From JBFHNV01 sp965365655 (GTDB lineage: Bacteria; Pseudomonadota; Gammaproteobacteria; HK1), in the NCBI GenBank assembly GCA_965365655.1, contig CBDUCN010000270.1, positions 1 through 7,485 on the forward strand: a stretch of 7,485 bases of DNA, read 5' to 3'. Numbering within the stretch: the stretch's first letter is position 1; each line of letters begins with the position of its first letter. A model generated the notes under the pieces. That model had not been told where the DNA came from. It searched no databases and worked only from the letters and a program-made list of their open reading frames with translations. Of this stretch, positions 1 through 6,877 are shown piece by piece. The translations under genes were made by a program, and so were the position numbers.

Positions 1-3000
1 CGCACCTCGCGGGGCAGAACGTGGTGTTCAACCCGGGCGTGAACGAGGACCTGGCGGCGACGGCCTGCTGGGGCACCCAGCAGGCGCAGCTCGAGGGCGC
101 CGGCGCCCACGACGGCGTGTTCGCGATCTGGTACGGGAAGGGCCCCGGCGTGGACCGCTCAGGGGACGCTCTGCGCCACGGCAACCTCGCGGGCTCGTCG
201 CCGCTCGGCGGCGTGCTGTGCCTGCTCGGCGACGACCACACCTGCGAGTCCTCCACCACGTCGCACCACAGCGAGTACGCGATGGTGGACGCGATGATCC
301 CGGTGCTCAATCCGGCCGGCGTGCAGGAGATCCTGGACTACGGCCTGTACGGCATCGCGATGTCGCGATTCTCAGGCGCGTGGGTGTCGCTGAAGTGCGT
401 GCACGACACGGTGGAGGCGGCGGCGTCGGTGCACGTCGCGACCGATCGCGTGCGCATCGCGGTGCCCGCGGACCACACGCCGCCGCCGGACGGCCTGCAC
501 ATCCGCTTTCCCGACACCGCGCAGGCGCAGGAGAAGCGCCTGCACGAGCACAAGATGGACGCGGTGCGCGCGTTCGCGCGCGCGAACCGGCTCGACCGCA
601 CGGTGTTCGACGCGCCGCGGGCGCGCATCGGCATCGTCACGACCGGCAAGAGCTACCTGGACACCCGCCAGGCGCTGGACGACCTGGACGTCGACGAGGC
701 CGGCGCGCGGCGGCTCGGCATCCGCCTGTACAAGGTCGCGATGCCGTTCCCGCTGGAGCCCGACGGCGCGCGCGCGTTCTGCGACGGCCTGGACCTCGTG
801 ATCGTGGTCGAGGAGAAGCGCGCGCTGATCGAGACCCAGCTCAAGGACCTGATGTACGGGCGCGACGGCGCACCCGCCATCGTCGGCAAGCGCGACGAGT
901 CGGGCCGCATCCTGTTCCCGTCCGCGGGGCGCCTGGACACGAACCACATCGCCGCCGCGATCGGCCGGCGCATCCTGGAACGCGTCGACGATCCGCGCGT
1001 GGCCGAGCGTACCGCCGCGGTGGAGGCGCTGGTGATGCGCAACGTGGAGCCGGCCTCGGGCCTCGCGCGCATCCCGTACTTCTGTCCCGGCTGCCCGCAC
1101 TCGACGTCCACGCGCGTGCCGCAGGGCAGCCGTGCGCTGGCCGGCATCGGCTGCCACTACCTCGCGCAGTTCATGGATCGCGAGACCGCGCGCTTCACGC
1201 AGATGGGCGCCGAGGGCGCGAGCTGGATCGGCGAGGCGCCGTTCAGCACCCGCACGCACATGTTCCAGAACGTCGGCGACGGCACCTACTACCACTCGGG
1301 GCTGCTCGCGATCCGGGCGGCGATCGCGTCGAAGGTGAACATCACGTTCAAGATCCTGTTCAACGACGCGGTCGCGATGACCGGCGGCCAGGGCATGGAC
1401 GGGCCGCTCACGGTGCCGCGCATCACCCGGCAGGTGCACGCGGAGGGTGCGCGGCGCGTGGTCGTGGTCAGCGACGAGCCGGAGAAGTACCCGTCGGACG
1501 CGGGCTTCGCGGACGGCGTCACGGTGCACCACCGCGACGAGCTGGACCGCGTGCAGCGCGAGCTGCGCGAGATCGAGGGCACCACGGTGCTGGTCTACGA
1601 CCAGACCTGCGCGGCCGAGAAGCGCAGGCGCAGGAAGCGCGGCCAGTTCCCGGATCCGCCGAAGCGCGTGTTCATCAACGACGCCGTGTGCGAGGGCTGC
1701 GGCGACTGCGGCGTGAAGTCGAACTGCCTGGCGGTGGTGCCGCTCGAGACCGAGCTCGGCAGGAAGCGGGCCATCGACCAGTCCGCGTGCAACAAGGATT
1801 TCTCGTGCCTGAAGGGCTTCTGCCCGAGCTTCGTCACGGTGCACGGCGGCCGGCCGCGGCGCGGGCGCGCGGTGGCCGGGGCGGGCGGCGGGGACGTCGC
1901 GATCCCGGATCCCGAGCTGCCGGATCTCGATCGCGCGTTCGGCATCGTGGTCACCGGCGTCGGCGGCACCGGCGTGGTCACCATCGGCGCGCTGATCGGC
2001 ATGGCGGCGCACCTCGACGGCAAGGGCTGCTCCATCCTCGACCAGCTCGGCCTCGCGCAGAAGGGCGGCAGCGTGGTGAGCCACCTGCGCATCGCGCGCA
2101 CGCCGGGCGACATCACCGCGACGCGCATCGCGTCGGGCGGCGCGGACCTGGTGCTGGGCGGCGACCTGCTGACCACCGGCAACGCCGACACGCTGAACAC
2201 GATGGTCGAGGGTCGCACGCGGGTGATCGCGAACGCCCACGAGATCATGCCCGGCGACTTCACCCGCCACGGTGACCTGGCGTTCCCCACGGCCGGCGTC
2301 CAGCGCGCGATCCAGGCCGCGGTGGGCGACGGCGCCAGCGAGTTCGTCGACGCGACGCGGCTCGCGACGCGGCTGATGGGCGACGCGATCGCGAGCAACC
2401 TGTTCCTGCTCGGCTTCGCGTTCCAGCGCGGCCTGGTGCCGGTGTCGGCCGGCGCGCTGACGCAGGCCATCGAGCTGAACGGCGTGGCGGTGGAGATGAA
2501 CAAGGCCGCCTTCGCGTGGGGCCGGCGCGCGGCGGCGGATCTGGACGCGGTGACCGCGGCGGCGTTCCCGGAATCGGAGAGGCCCGTGCCGGCGCCGCGC
2601 ACCGTCGACGCGATCGTCGCGCATCGCGGCGCGTATCTCGCCGAGTACCAGGACGAGGCCTACGCGGCGCGCTACCGCGCGCTGGTCGATCGCGTGCGCC
2701 GCGTGGAGCGCGAGAACGCGAAGGGCCTCACCGGACTTGCCGAGGCCGTCGCACGGAGCTACTTCAAGCTGCTGGCCTACAAGGACGAGTACGAGGTCGC
2801 GCGGCTGTACACCGCGCCCGCGTTCCGCGCGCGCCTCGAGCAGACCTTCGAGGGCGACTACTCGATCGAGCTCAACCTCGCGCCGCCGCTGCTCGCACGC
2901 ATCGACCCCGCGACCGGCGAGCCCCGCAAGCACGCGTACGGCCCGTGGATGCTGAAGGTGTTCGAGCGTCTCGCGCGGCTCAAGCGCCTGCGCGGCACCT

Positions 3001-3257
3001 GGCGCGATCCGTTCGGTTACACCGCCGAGCGGCGCATGGAGCGTGCGCTGATCGCGGAGTACGAGCGGACCGTCGAGACGGTGCTCGCGGCGCTGACGCC
3101 GGAGAACCACGACACGGCGGTCGCGCTCGCGTCGCTGCCGCAGCAGATCCGCGGCTTCGGGCACGTGAAGCGGGCCAGCGTGGAGAAGGCACGGGCGGCG
3201 CGCGACGGGTTGCTGGAGGCACTGCGCAAGCCAGCCGCCGCGCCCGAGGCTGCCTGA
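1..3257 (+). CDS. Fused indolepyruvate:ferredoxin oxidoreductase (IorA-IorB type), 5' truncated by window edge
   Basis: Catalyses oxidative decarboxylation of arylpyruvates (indolepyruvate, phenylpyruvate) to aryl-acetyl-CoA with reduction of ferredoxin; cytoplasmic. The frame is open from base 3, before the first possible GTG at 21, so the true start is upstream; from the family length (about 1150-1200 aa) some 80 residues are missing. Numbering from the GTG at 21: the N-terminal TPP pyrimidine domain begins with GVNEDLAAT (E9 is the likely TPP-activating Glu). A CPGC motif lies at 355-358. The TPP/Mg core is GDG at 419-421 and NDAVAMTGGQ at 448-457. A cysteine-rich iron-sulfur segment has C557, C560, C563, C569, C590, C596 and C601, in the spacing I recall for this fused family. 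The IorB/gamma domain starts near GVGGTG (646-651). A C-terminal extension (YFKLLAYKDEYEVARLY from 914; DUF6537-like) runs to TGA 3255-3257. All expected motifs are present and it appears intact. Assignment to the family is firm; the physiological 2-oxo acid is not known. Confidence 0.95.
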   Translation, partial: HLAGQNVVFNPGVNEDLAATACWGTQQAQLEGAGAHDGVFAIWYGKGPGVDRSGDALRHGNLAGSSPLGGVLCLLGDDHTCESSTTSHHSEYAMVDAMIPVLNPAGVQEILDYGLYGIAMSRFSGAWVSLKCVHDTVEAAASVHVATDRVRIAVPADHTPPPDGLHIRFPDTAQAQEKRLHEHKMDAVRAFARANRLDRTVFDAPRARIGIVTTGKSYLDTRQALDDLDVDEAGARRLGIRLYKVAMPFPLEPDGARAFCDGLDLVIVVEEKRALIETQLKDLMYGRDGAPAIVGKRDESGRILFPSAGRLDTNHIAAAIGRRILERVDDPRVAERTAAVEALVMRNVEPASGLARIPYFCPGCPHSTSTRVPQGSRALAGIGCHYLAQFMDRETARFTQMGAEGASWIGEAPFSTRTHMFQNVGDGTYYHSGLLAIRAAIASKVNITFKILFNDAVAMTGGQGMDGPLTVPRITRQVHAEGARRVVVVSDEPEKYPSDAGFADGVTVHHRDELDRVQRELREIEGTTVLVYDQTCAAEKRRRRKRGQFPDPPKRVFINDAVCEGCGDCGVKSNCLAVVPLETELGRKRAIDQSACNKDFSCLKGFCPSFVTVHGGRPRRGRAVAGAGGGDVAIPDPELPDLDRAFGIVVTGVGGTGVVTIGALIGMAAHLDGKGCSILDQLGLAQKGGSVVSHLRIARTPGDITATRIASGGADLVLGGDLLTTGNADTLNTMVEGRTRVIANAHEIMPGDFTRHGDLAFPTAGVQRAIQAAVGDGASEFVDATRLATRLMGDAIASNLFLLGFAFQRGLVPVSAGALTQAIELNGVAVEMNKAAFAWGRRAAADLDAVTAAAFPESERPVPAPRTVDAIVAHRGAYLAEYQDEAYAARYRALVDRVRRVERENAKGLTGLAEAVARSYFKLLAYKDEYEVARLYTAPAFRARLEQTFEGDYSIELNLAPPLLARIDPATGEPRKHAYGPWMLKVFERLARLKRLRGTWRDPFGYTAERRMERALIAEYERTVETVLAALTPENHDTAVALASLPQQIRGFGHVKRASVEKARAARDGLLEALRKPAAAPEAA

Positions 3258-3264
3258 CGGCGCT

Positions 3265-3293
3265 GCGCCCCGGGCCGTTGCTCCCCGCGGCGC
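3265..3293 (+). terminator. Hairpin just after the oxidoreductase stop, possible weak terminator
   Basis: Eight bases after the TGA, the arms 3265-3274 (GCGCCCCGGG) and 3284-3293 (CCCGCGGCGC) pair at 9 of 10 positions (one C/C mismatch) around a 9-nt loop. There is no T-run after it, so it is not a canonical intrinsic terminator. In DNA this GC-rich such hairpins arise by chance fairly often. Its position at the end of a long gene, before a possible new promoter, is the main support. Confidence 0.3.
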
Positions 3294-3344
3294 GGGTGCG
3301 TGTCGGCGAGGTGACAACGCGAAGGACGCCCCTGTTCACCATCC

Positions 3345-3353
3345 TGTTAGCAT
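3345..3353 (+). promoter_or_regulatory. Candidate extended -10 promoter for the GST-dioxygenase-amidohydrolase block
   Basis: TGTTAGCAT fits the extended -10 pattern TGnTAnnnT and lies in the most AT-rich patch of the 144-nt gap between the oxidoreductase and the GST gene. It would place a transcript start near 3360, giving a leader of about 40 nt. I see no good -35 hexamer 15-19 nt upstream, which extended -10 promoters can tolerate. The rest of the gap (3258-3401) holds only the hairpin at 3265-3293 and a modest Shine-Dalgarno. Confidence 0.35.
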
Positions 3354-3401
3354 TCCCGCCCATGGGCGCGCCGCGCCCCGAACTCCGAGGACCTTCGCGC
3401 G

Positions 3402-4016
3402 ATGATCCTGGTCGGCCGCTATCTCTCTCCGTTCGTGCGCCGCGTCGGCGCCACGCTGCATCTGTACGAGATCCCGTTCGAGCACAAGGCGATGATGGCC
3501 TTCGGCGACGAGAAGGCGACGCTTCGCGAGTGGAACCCGATCGCGCGGGTGCCGGCGCTGCTGCTCGACGACGGAGAGGTGCTCGTCGACAGCTCCGCGA
3601 TCATCGATTACCTGGACGAGACGGTGGGCCCCGAGCGCGCGCTGACGCCGCGCTCGGGACCCGCGCGCCGCCGGGTGCTGAAGCTGGTGTCGGTCGCGCT
3701 GGGCGCGGTGGAGAAGGCCGTGCTCACCGTGTACGAGCAGCGCTTCCGGCCGGAGGCGATCCGCCACGCACCGTGGGTGGACATGTGCTCCGGCCAGGCC
3801 CGCGACGGCTTCCGCTGGCTGGAAGGGGAGCTCACCGGCGACTGGCTCGCGGGCGACGCGATGACCCAGGCCGACGTGTCCACCGTGGCCGCGTTCGACT
3901 TCGTGCGCGTCGCGAATCCGGCGCTGTTCGAGACCTTCCAGTGCCCGCGCCTCGACGCGCTGGCGGCGCGCCTCGGCGAGCTGGACGCGTTCAGGAAGAC
4001 CGCGCCGTCGCCCTGA
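3402..4016 (+). CDS. Glutathione S-transferase family protein
   Basis: A 204-aa soluble protein of the usual GST length; likely conjugates or reduces electrophilic substrates with glutathione, though the substrate cannot be read from sequence. The N-terminal thioredoxin-like domain (about 1-75) begins with a beta strand followed by Y7-L-S9-P-F-V-R-R, giving S9 (or Y7) as candidate catalytic residue, as in zeta- and beta-like bacterial GSTs. V50-P51 is the cis-proline site and D63-S64-S65 the glutathione gamma-glutamyl binding motif. The C-terminal helical domain (about 90-200) contains the T-Q-A-D N-capping box typical of the fold. The ATG at 3402 has GAGG at 3387-3390, an 11-nt spacing that is somewhat long. 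The next gene starts 22 nt after its TGA, so the two are probably cotranscribed. Family confident, subclass unassigned. Confidence 0.9.
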   Translation: MILVGRYLSPFVRRVGATLHLYEIPFEHKAMMAFGDEKATLREWNPIARVPALLLDDGEVLVDSSAIIDYLDETVGPERALTPRSGPARRRVLKLVSVALGAVEKAVLTVYEQRFRPEAIRHAPWVDMCSGQARDGFRWLEGELTGDWLAGDAMTQADVSTVAAFDFVRVANPALFETFQCPRLDALAARLGELDAFRKTAPSP

Positions 4017-4027
4017 CCGCGCGCGAC

Positions 4028-4034
4028 GGGGGAG
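4028..4034 (+). promoter_or_regulatory. Ribosome binding site of the PKHD-type dioxygenase
   Basis: GGGGGAG ends four bases before the ATG at 4039. It lies in the 22-nt gap after the GST stop and supports the ATG at 4039. The spacing is on the short side. Confidence 0.6.
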
Positions 4035-4038
4035 TCCG

Positions 4039-4713
4039 ATGATCCTGGTGACGGAAAACGTGCTGGACGCCGGCGAGGTGGCCTGGTTCAGGAATCTGTT
4101 CGCCGAGCTGGACGCGCGCCCCGGCGCGGAGACCGCGGAGGGCGAGCTCAAGCGCGTCAAGAACAACCGACAGCTCGCGCTCGGCGAGCGCGCGGGCGAG
4201 GTGCGCGGGCGCCTTCTGGACGCGCTGAACCGCTCCGACGAGCTGGCCTTCGCGCTGCAGCCGAAGAGCGTGAGCATGCCGCTGCTCAACGTGTACGGCC
4301 CGGGCGAGGGCTACGGCGCGCACACCGACGCGCACCTCGGGCACACCGGGAAGCGCTACTTCCGCTGCGACGTCTCGGGGACCATCTTCCTGGACGACCC
4401 CGCGAGCTACGACGGCGGCGAGCTGTCGCTGATGACCGAGCAGGGCTGGCGCACGTACAAGCTCGCGGCGGGCAGCGCGGTCTTCTATCCGACCCAGTTC
4501 GTGCACCGCGTGAACGAGGTGCGCGACGGACAGCGGCGCGCCTGCGTGATGTGGATCGAGAGCTTCGTGCGCGACCCGGCGCGGCGCCGGATGCTCTACG
4601 AGCTGCAGCACGTGCGCTCGTGGATGGAATCCACGCAGCCGCTGGAGTCCCCGCACCGCCAGATGCTGGTCAACGCCTGCGAGAACCTGCACCGCATGTG
4701 GGTGGAGACCTGA
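4039..4713 (+). CDS. PKHD-type Fe(II)/2-oxoglutarate-dependent hydroxylase (PiuC/YbiX-like)
   Basis: A 224-aa cytoplasmic oxygenase, matching the roughly 225 aa of the PiuC/YbiX group, which uses Fe(II), O2 and 2-oxoglutarate to hydroxylate an unknown substrate. The N-terminal part carries the V-K-N-N-x-Q-L pattern typical of the group. The Fe-binding facial triad is H95-x-D97 (within GAHTDAH) and distal H156 (in FVHRV); R166, six residues before the W-I-E-S segment, is the expected 2-oxoglutarate carboxylate ligand. The family signature D-Y-D-G-G-E-L appears here as SYDGGELSL. All catalytic residues are present, so it should be active. In other bacteria piuC homologues sit beside TonB siderophore receptors, but no iron-uptake gene is seen here, so an iron role is not supported by context. 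The stop TGA (4711-4713) overlaps an ATG as TGATG. Confidence 0.92.
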   Translation: MILVTENVLDAGEVAWFRNLFAELDARPGAETAEGELKRVKNNRQLALGERAGEVRGRLLDALNRSDELAFALQPKSVSMPLLNVYGPGEGYGAHTDAHLGHTGKRYFRCDVSGTIFLDDPASYDGGELSLMTEQGWRTYKLAAGSAVFYPTQFVHRVNEVRDGQRRACVMWIESFVRDPARRRMLYELQHVRSWMESTQPLESPHRQMLVNACENLHRMWVET

Positions 4714-4736
4714 TGCGCCGCGCCGGCGCGGGCTGA
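4701..4736 (+). other. Shine-Dalgarno plus 7-codon mini-ORF coupled to the dioxygenase stop
   Basis: GGTGGAG at 4701-4707 stands five bases before ATG 4713-4715, which overlaps the preceding TGA in a TGATG coupling junction. Reading from this ATG gives MRRAGAG then TGA at 4734-4736. The frame is the same as that of the amidohydrolase starting at 4743. It is either a short coupled leader allowing reinitiation, or the original start of the amidohydrolase cut off by a nonsense change or sequencing error. It is visible directly; the interpretation is inference. Confidence 0.45.
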
Positions 4737-4742
4737 CGGGCG

Positions 4743-5609
4743 GTGCCCGCACAGCCGCGCATGGTGGACCGCGGGCGGCGCCCGCGCCTCGTCGCGCCGC
4801 CGGGGTCCTGCGATACCCACAGCCACGTGTACGTGCCGCGCGAGCAGTGCCCGCACCACCCGGGGCGCACGCCGGACCTGATCGCGGACGTCGACGCGTA
4901 CCGCGCGATGCTCGCGCGCCTGGGCATCGAGCGCGCGGTCGTCGTGCAGCCCTCGCTGTACGCGTTCGACAACCGGGTGACGCTGCAGGCCATCGCCGAG
5001 CTGGGCCCGGCGCGCGCGCGCGGCGTCGCGGTGTGCCGGCCCGACGCGAGCGACGCCGCGCTGGACGCGCTCGACGAGCAGGGCATCCGCGGACTGCGCT
5101 TCTTCCTGCTCGTGGACGACGTGGGCCTGGACGTGATCGAGCCGATGGCGAGGCGCTGCGCGGATCGCGGCTGGCACGTGGTCGTGCAGGGGCGCGGCGA
5201 GTGGCTGGACGACGCGCTGCCGATCCTGCGCCGCCTGCCGTGCCCGGTGGTGATCGACCACCTCGGGCGCACGCCGGCCGCGGCGGGTGCCGGGCACCGC
5301 GGCTTCCGGGCGCTGCTGCGCTTCGTCGAGGACGGCAACTGCTGGGTGAAGATCTCGGCGCCGTACCTCAGCTCCGACAGCGGGCCGCCGCACTACGCCG
5401 ACGTCGCGGAGCGCGTGCGCGCGCTCGCGCACGCCCGCCCGGACCGGCTGCTGTGGGCAGCGAACTGGCCGCACCCGAACAGCCCCGTCGACGCCAAGCC
5501 CGAGGAGGCGGACTGCCTGGACCCTCTGCTGGAGTGGGTGCCGGACGAGGGCGCCCGGCGGCTGATCCTCGCCGACAACGCGGCGCTGCTGTACGGATTC
5601 GACGGCTGA
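4743..5609 (+). CDS. Amidohydrolase-family TIM-barrel hydrolase (COG3618, LigI-like)
   Basis: A 288-aa protein from the GTG at 4743; ATG 4761 and GTG 4764 are alternatives and leave about 15 residues before the first motif, closer to family N-termini. Neither has a good Shine-Dalgarno. Members hydrolyse lactones such as 2-pyrone-4,6-dicarboxylate (LigI) or sugar lactones; the substrate here is unknown. Strand 1 carries C-D24-T-H26-S-H28, the HxH motif. The middle has G-I-R-G-L-R (near the barrel's anion-binding arginines), and H173 lies in VVIDHLGR. The strand-8 motif reads WAAN241WPHP; LigI has a catalytic Asp (D248 by my recollection) there. LigI itself is a metal-independent member, so metal need cannot be assumed. 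The end overlaps the convergent-gene hairpin. Likely cotranscribed with the dioxygenase, with which a coupling junction at 4711-4715 may be shared. Confidence 0.85.
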   Translation: MPAQPRMVDRGRRPRLVAPPGSCDTHSHVYVPREQCPHHPGRTPDLIADVDAYRAMLARLGIERAVVVQPSLYAFDNRVTLQAIAELGPARARGVAVCRPDASDAALDALDEQGIRGLRFFLLVDDVGLDVIEPMARRCADRGWHVVVQGRGEWLDDALPILRRLPCPVVIDHLGRTPAAAGAGHRGFRALLRFVEDGNCWVKISAPYLSSDSGPPHYADVAERVRALAHARPDRLLWAANWPHPNSPVDAKPEEADCLDPLLEWVPDEGARRLILADNAALLYGFDG

Positions 5610-5639
5610 GCCGGGCGCGCCCGCTGCGGGCGCGCGGCT
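5609..5639. terminator. Strong GC hairpin between convergent genes, possible bidirectional terminator
   Basis: Arms 5615-5623 (GCGCGCCCG) and 5627-5635 (CGGGCGCGC) pair perfectly over 9 bp around a 3-nt loop. AGCC (5609-5612) and GGCT (5636-5639) extend the stem by 4 bp past a 2-nt bulge. It begins at the last base of the amidohydrolase stop codon and precedes the minus-strand gene end at 5677. There is no T-run on either side. A separate 12-bp perfect palindrome, CGGTGCGCACCG, follows at 5643-5654. Placement between converging genes is the strongest argument for termination. Confidence 0.55.
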
Positions 5640-5676
5640 GTGCGGTGCGCACCGGCCGGCGTGCCCGGGCGTGACG

Positions 5677-6846
5677 CTATCCGGCGGGCTCGCTCGCGAC
5701 CCGCTCGCGCAGCGACGCCAGCGTCGGGCAGCCGAGGTTGCTCATGTTCGTCTTGAGGTCCTCGACGAGCAGACGCACCGTGTGGTCCGCGCCGCGCTCG
5801 CCGAGCGCCGCGACGCCGTACATGAACGCGCGCCCGAGCAGCACGAAGTCCGCGCCCAGCGCGAGCGCGCGCGCGATGTCGAGGCCGCCGCGCACGCCGC
5901 TGTCGAGCAGCACGCTGGCGCGTCCCGCGACCGCGTCGGCGACGCGCGGCAGCGCGGCGATGGACGCCGGCGCGCCGTCGAACTGGCGCGCGCCGTGGTT
6001 CGACACCAGGACCCCGTCCACGCCGCGCGCGACGGCCTCCTCGGCGTCGCGCGGGTCCAGCACCCCCTTGAGCACCAGCGGCCCGTCCCAGTCCCGGCGC
6101 AGGCCGTCGACATAGCGCCAGTCGAAGGTTCCGTTCAGCACCGAGCCGACGAACGCGAGGAAGCGCTGCAGGTCGCCGCCCGGTGCGTAGCGCTCCAGGC
6201 CCGGCACCCGCGGGCGCCCTTCGCGCAGCGTCGCGAGCGACCACCCGGGGCGCAGCGCGCACTGCCAGGCCATCGCCGGCGTCAGCCGGAAGCCGGCGCC
6301 GACGCCGGCGCGCATCTGGCGCTCGCGGCGGCTGATCGCGGGCACGTCCACGGTCACGAGCAGCGTCGTGAAGCCGCTGTCGCGCGCGCGCGCGAGCAGG
6401 TCGGCGCGGATCGCGGCGTCGCGCGGCGGGTAGAGCTGGAACCAGCCCATGCCGTTCGCGAGCGCGCCGAGGCGCTCCGGCGTGTCGTTGGCGACCGTGC
6501 TCATCGAGTACGGGATGCGGTGGCGCGCGGCGGCCGCGGCGAGGATGCGATCGGTGCCCGGCCACACCAGCGAGTTCATGCCCACCGGCGACACGCCGAA
6601 CGGTGCCGCGTAGCGCGTGCCGAACAGCGTGGTCGCGATGTCGGGCTGGAACTCGCCCTGCATGAAGCGCGGTACCAGCGTGACCGCGGAGAACGCGTCG
6701 CGGTTGCGCCGCACGGCGACGTCCTCGCCGGTGCCGCTGTCGAGGAACTCCCACGCGAAGCGCGGGATCCGCCGCCGCGCGCGCGCCCGGAGGTCGCCGA
6801 TCGCGGGATAGCGCTGCATCAGGCTGGCGGCCGACGGATCGGTCAT
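5677..6846 (-). CDS. FMN-dependent alpha-hydroxy-acid dehydrogenase/oxidase (LldD/glycolate oxidase family)
   Basis: A 389-aa TIM-barrel flavoprotein of normal family length, oxidising an L-2-hydroxy acid (lactate, mandelate, glycolate or similar) to the 2-oxo acid; the electron acceptor cannot be inferred. Conserved active-site residues, aligned by eye with spinach glycolate oxidase: Y139 (FQLY), D167 (TVDVP), R174 (SRRE), K260 (LKGV), the catalytic base H284 and substrate-binding R287 (SNHGARQFD). FMN-phosphate contacts are D315-S-G-V-R319 and G338-R339. The tyrosine equivalent to Tyr24 is replaced by F34 (W-E-F-L-D-S-G). The region 176-250 is the variable segment that anchors some relatives to the membrane; no obvious hydrophobic anchor is seen. 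ATG at 6846-6844 is preceded by GAAGAG (CTCTTC at 6856-6861 on plus) with 9-nt spacing. It follows the deacetylase gene by 31 nt and is probably in one operon with it. Substrate unassigned. Confidence 0.93.
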   Translation of the reverse strand: MTDPSAASLMQRYPAIGDLRARARRRIPRFAWEFLDSGTGEDVAVRRNRDAFSAVTLVPRFMQGEFQPDIATTLFGTRYAAPFGVSPVGMNSLVWPGTDRILAAAAARHRIPYSMSTVANDTPERLGALANGMGWFQLYPPRDAAIRADLLARARDSGFTTLLVTVDVPAISRRERQMRAGVGAGFRLTPAMAWQCALRPGWSLATLREGRPRVPGLERYAPGGDLQRFLAFVGSVLNGTFDWRYVDGLRRDWDGPLVLKGVLDPRDAEEAVARGVDGVLVSNHGARQFDGAPASIAALPRVADAVAGRASVLLDSGVRGGLDIARALALGADFVLLGRAFMYGVAALGERGADHTVRLLVEDLKTNMSNLGCPTLASLRERVASEPAG

Positions 6847-6877
6847 CGCGGTGTGCTCTTCGAATTCCCCGCCGCGC

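Noticed and set aside
1689..1823. Unusual cysteine spacing in the oxidoreductase iron-sulfur segment
   Set aside because: It differs from the classical ferredoxin pattern but matches what I recall for the fused form of this enzyme, so it is not evidence of novelty.
372..3317. A 981-codon open frame on the minus strand antisense to the oxidoreductase
   Set aside because: Its translation is rich in Arg, Ala, His and Val with no domain pattern, while the plus-strand frame carries every expected catalytic motif. Long antisense open frames are expected in DNA with this third-position GC bias.
2516..4042. A 508-codon plus-strand frame bridging the oxidoreductase end, the gap and the GST gene
   Set aside because: It overlaps two recognised genes in another frame and is Arg/Ala-rich; it is a composition artefact, including its ATG at 3362 in the gap.
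3400..4049. A 13-nt direct repeat (CGATGATCCTGGT) covering the start codons of both the GST and dioxygenase genes
   Set aside because: It reflects both proteins beginning Met-Ile-Leu-Val with the same preferred codons; a 13-nt match is near chance in a window of this size and bias.
6381..6394. A (CG)7 alternating run that could in principle adopt Z-DNA
   Set aside because: It lies inside the dehydrogenase coding region and encodes alternating Arg-Ala residues; similar shorter runs occur throughout this GC-rich DNA.
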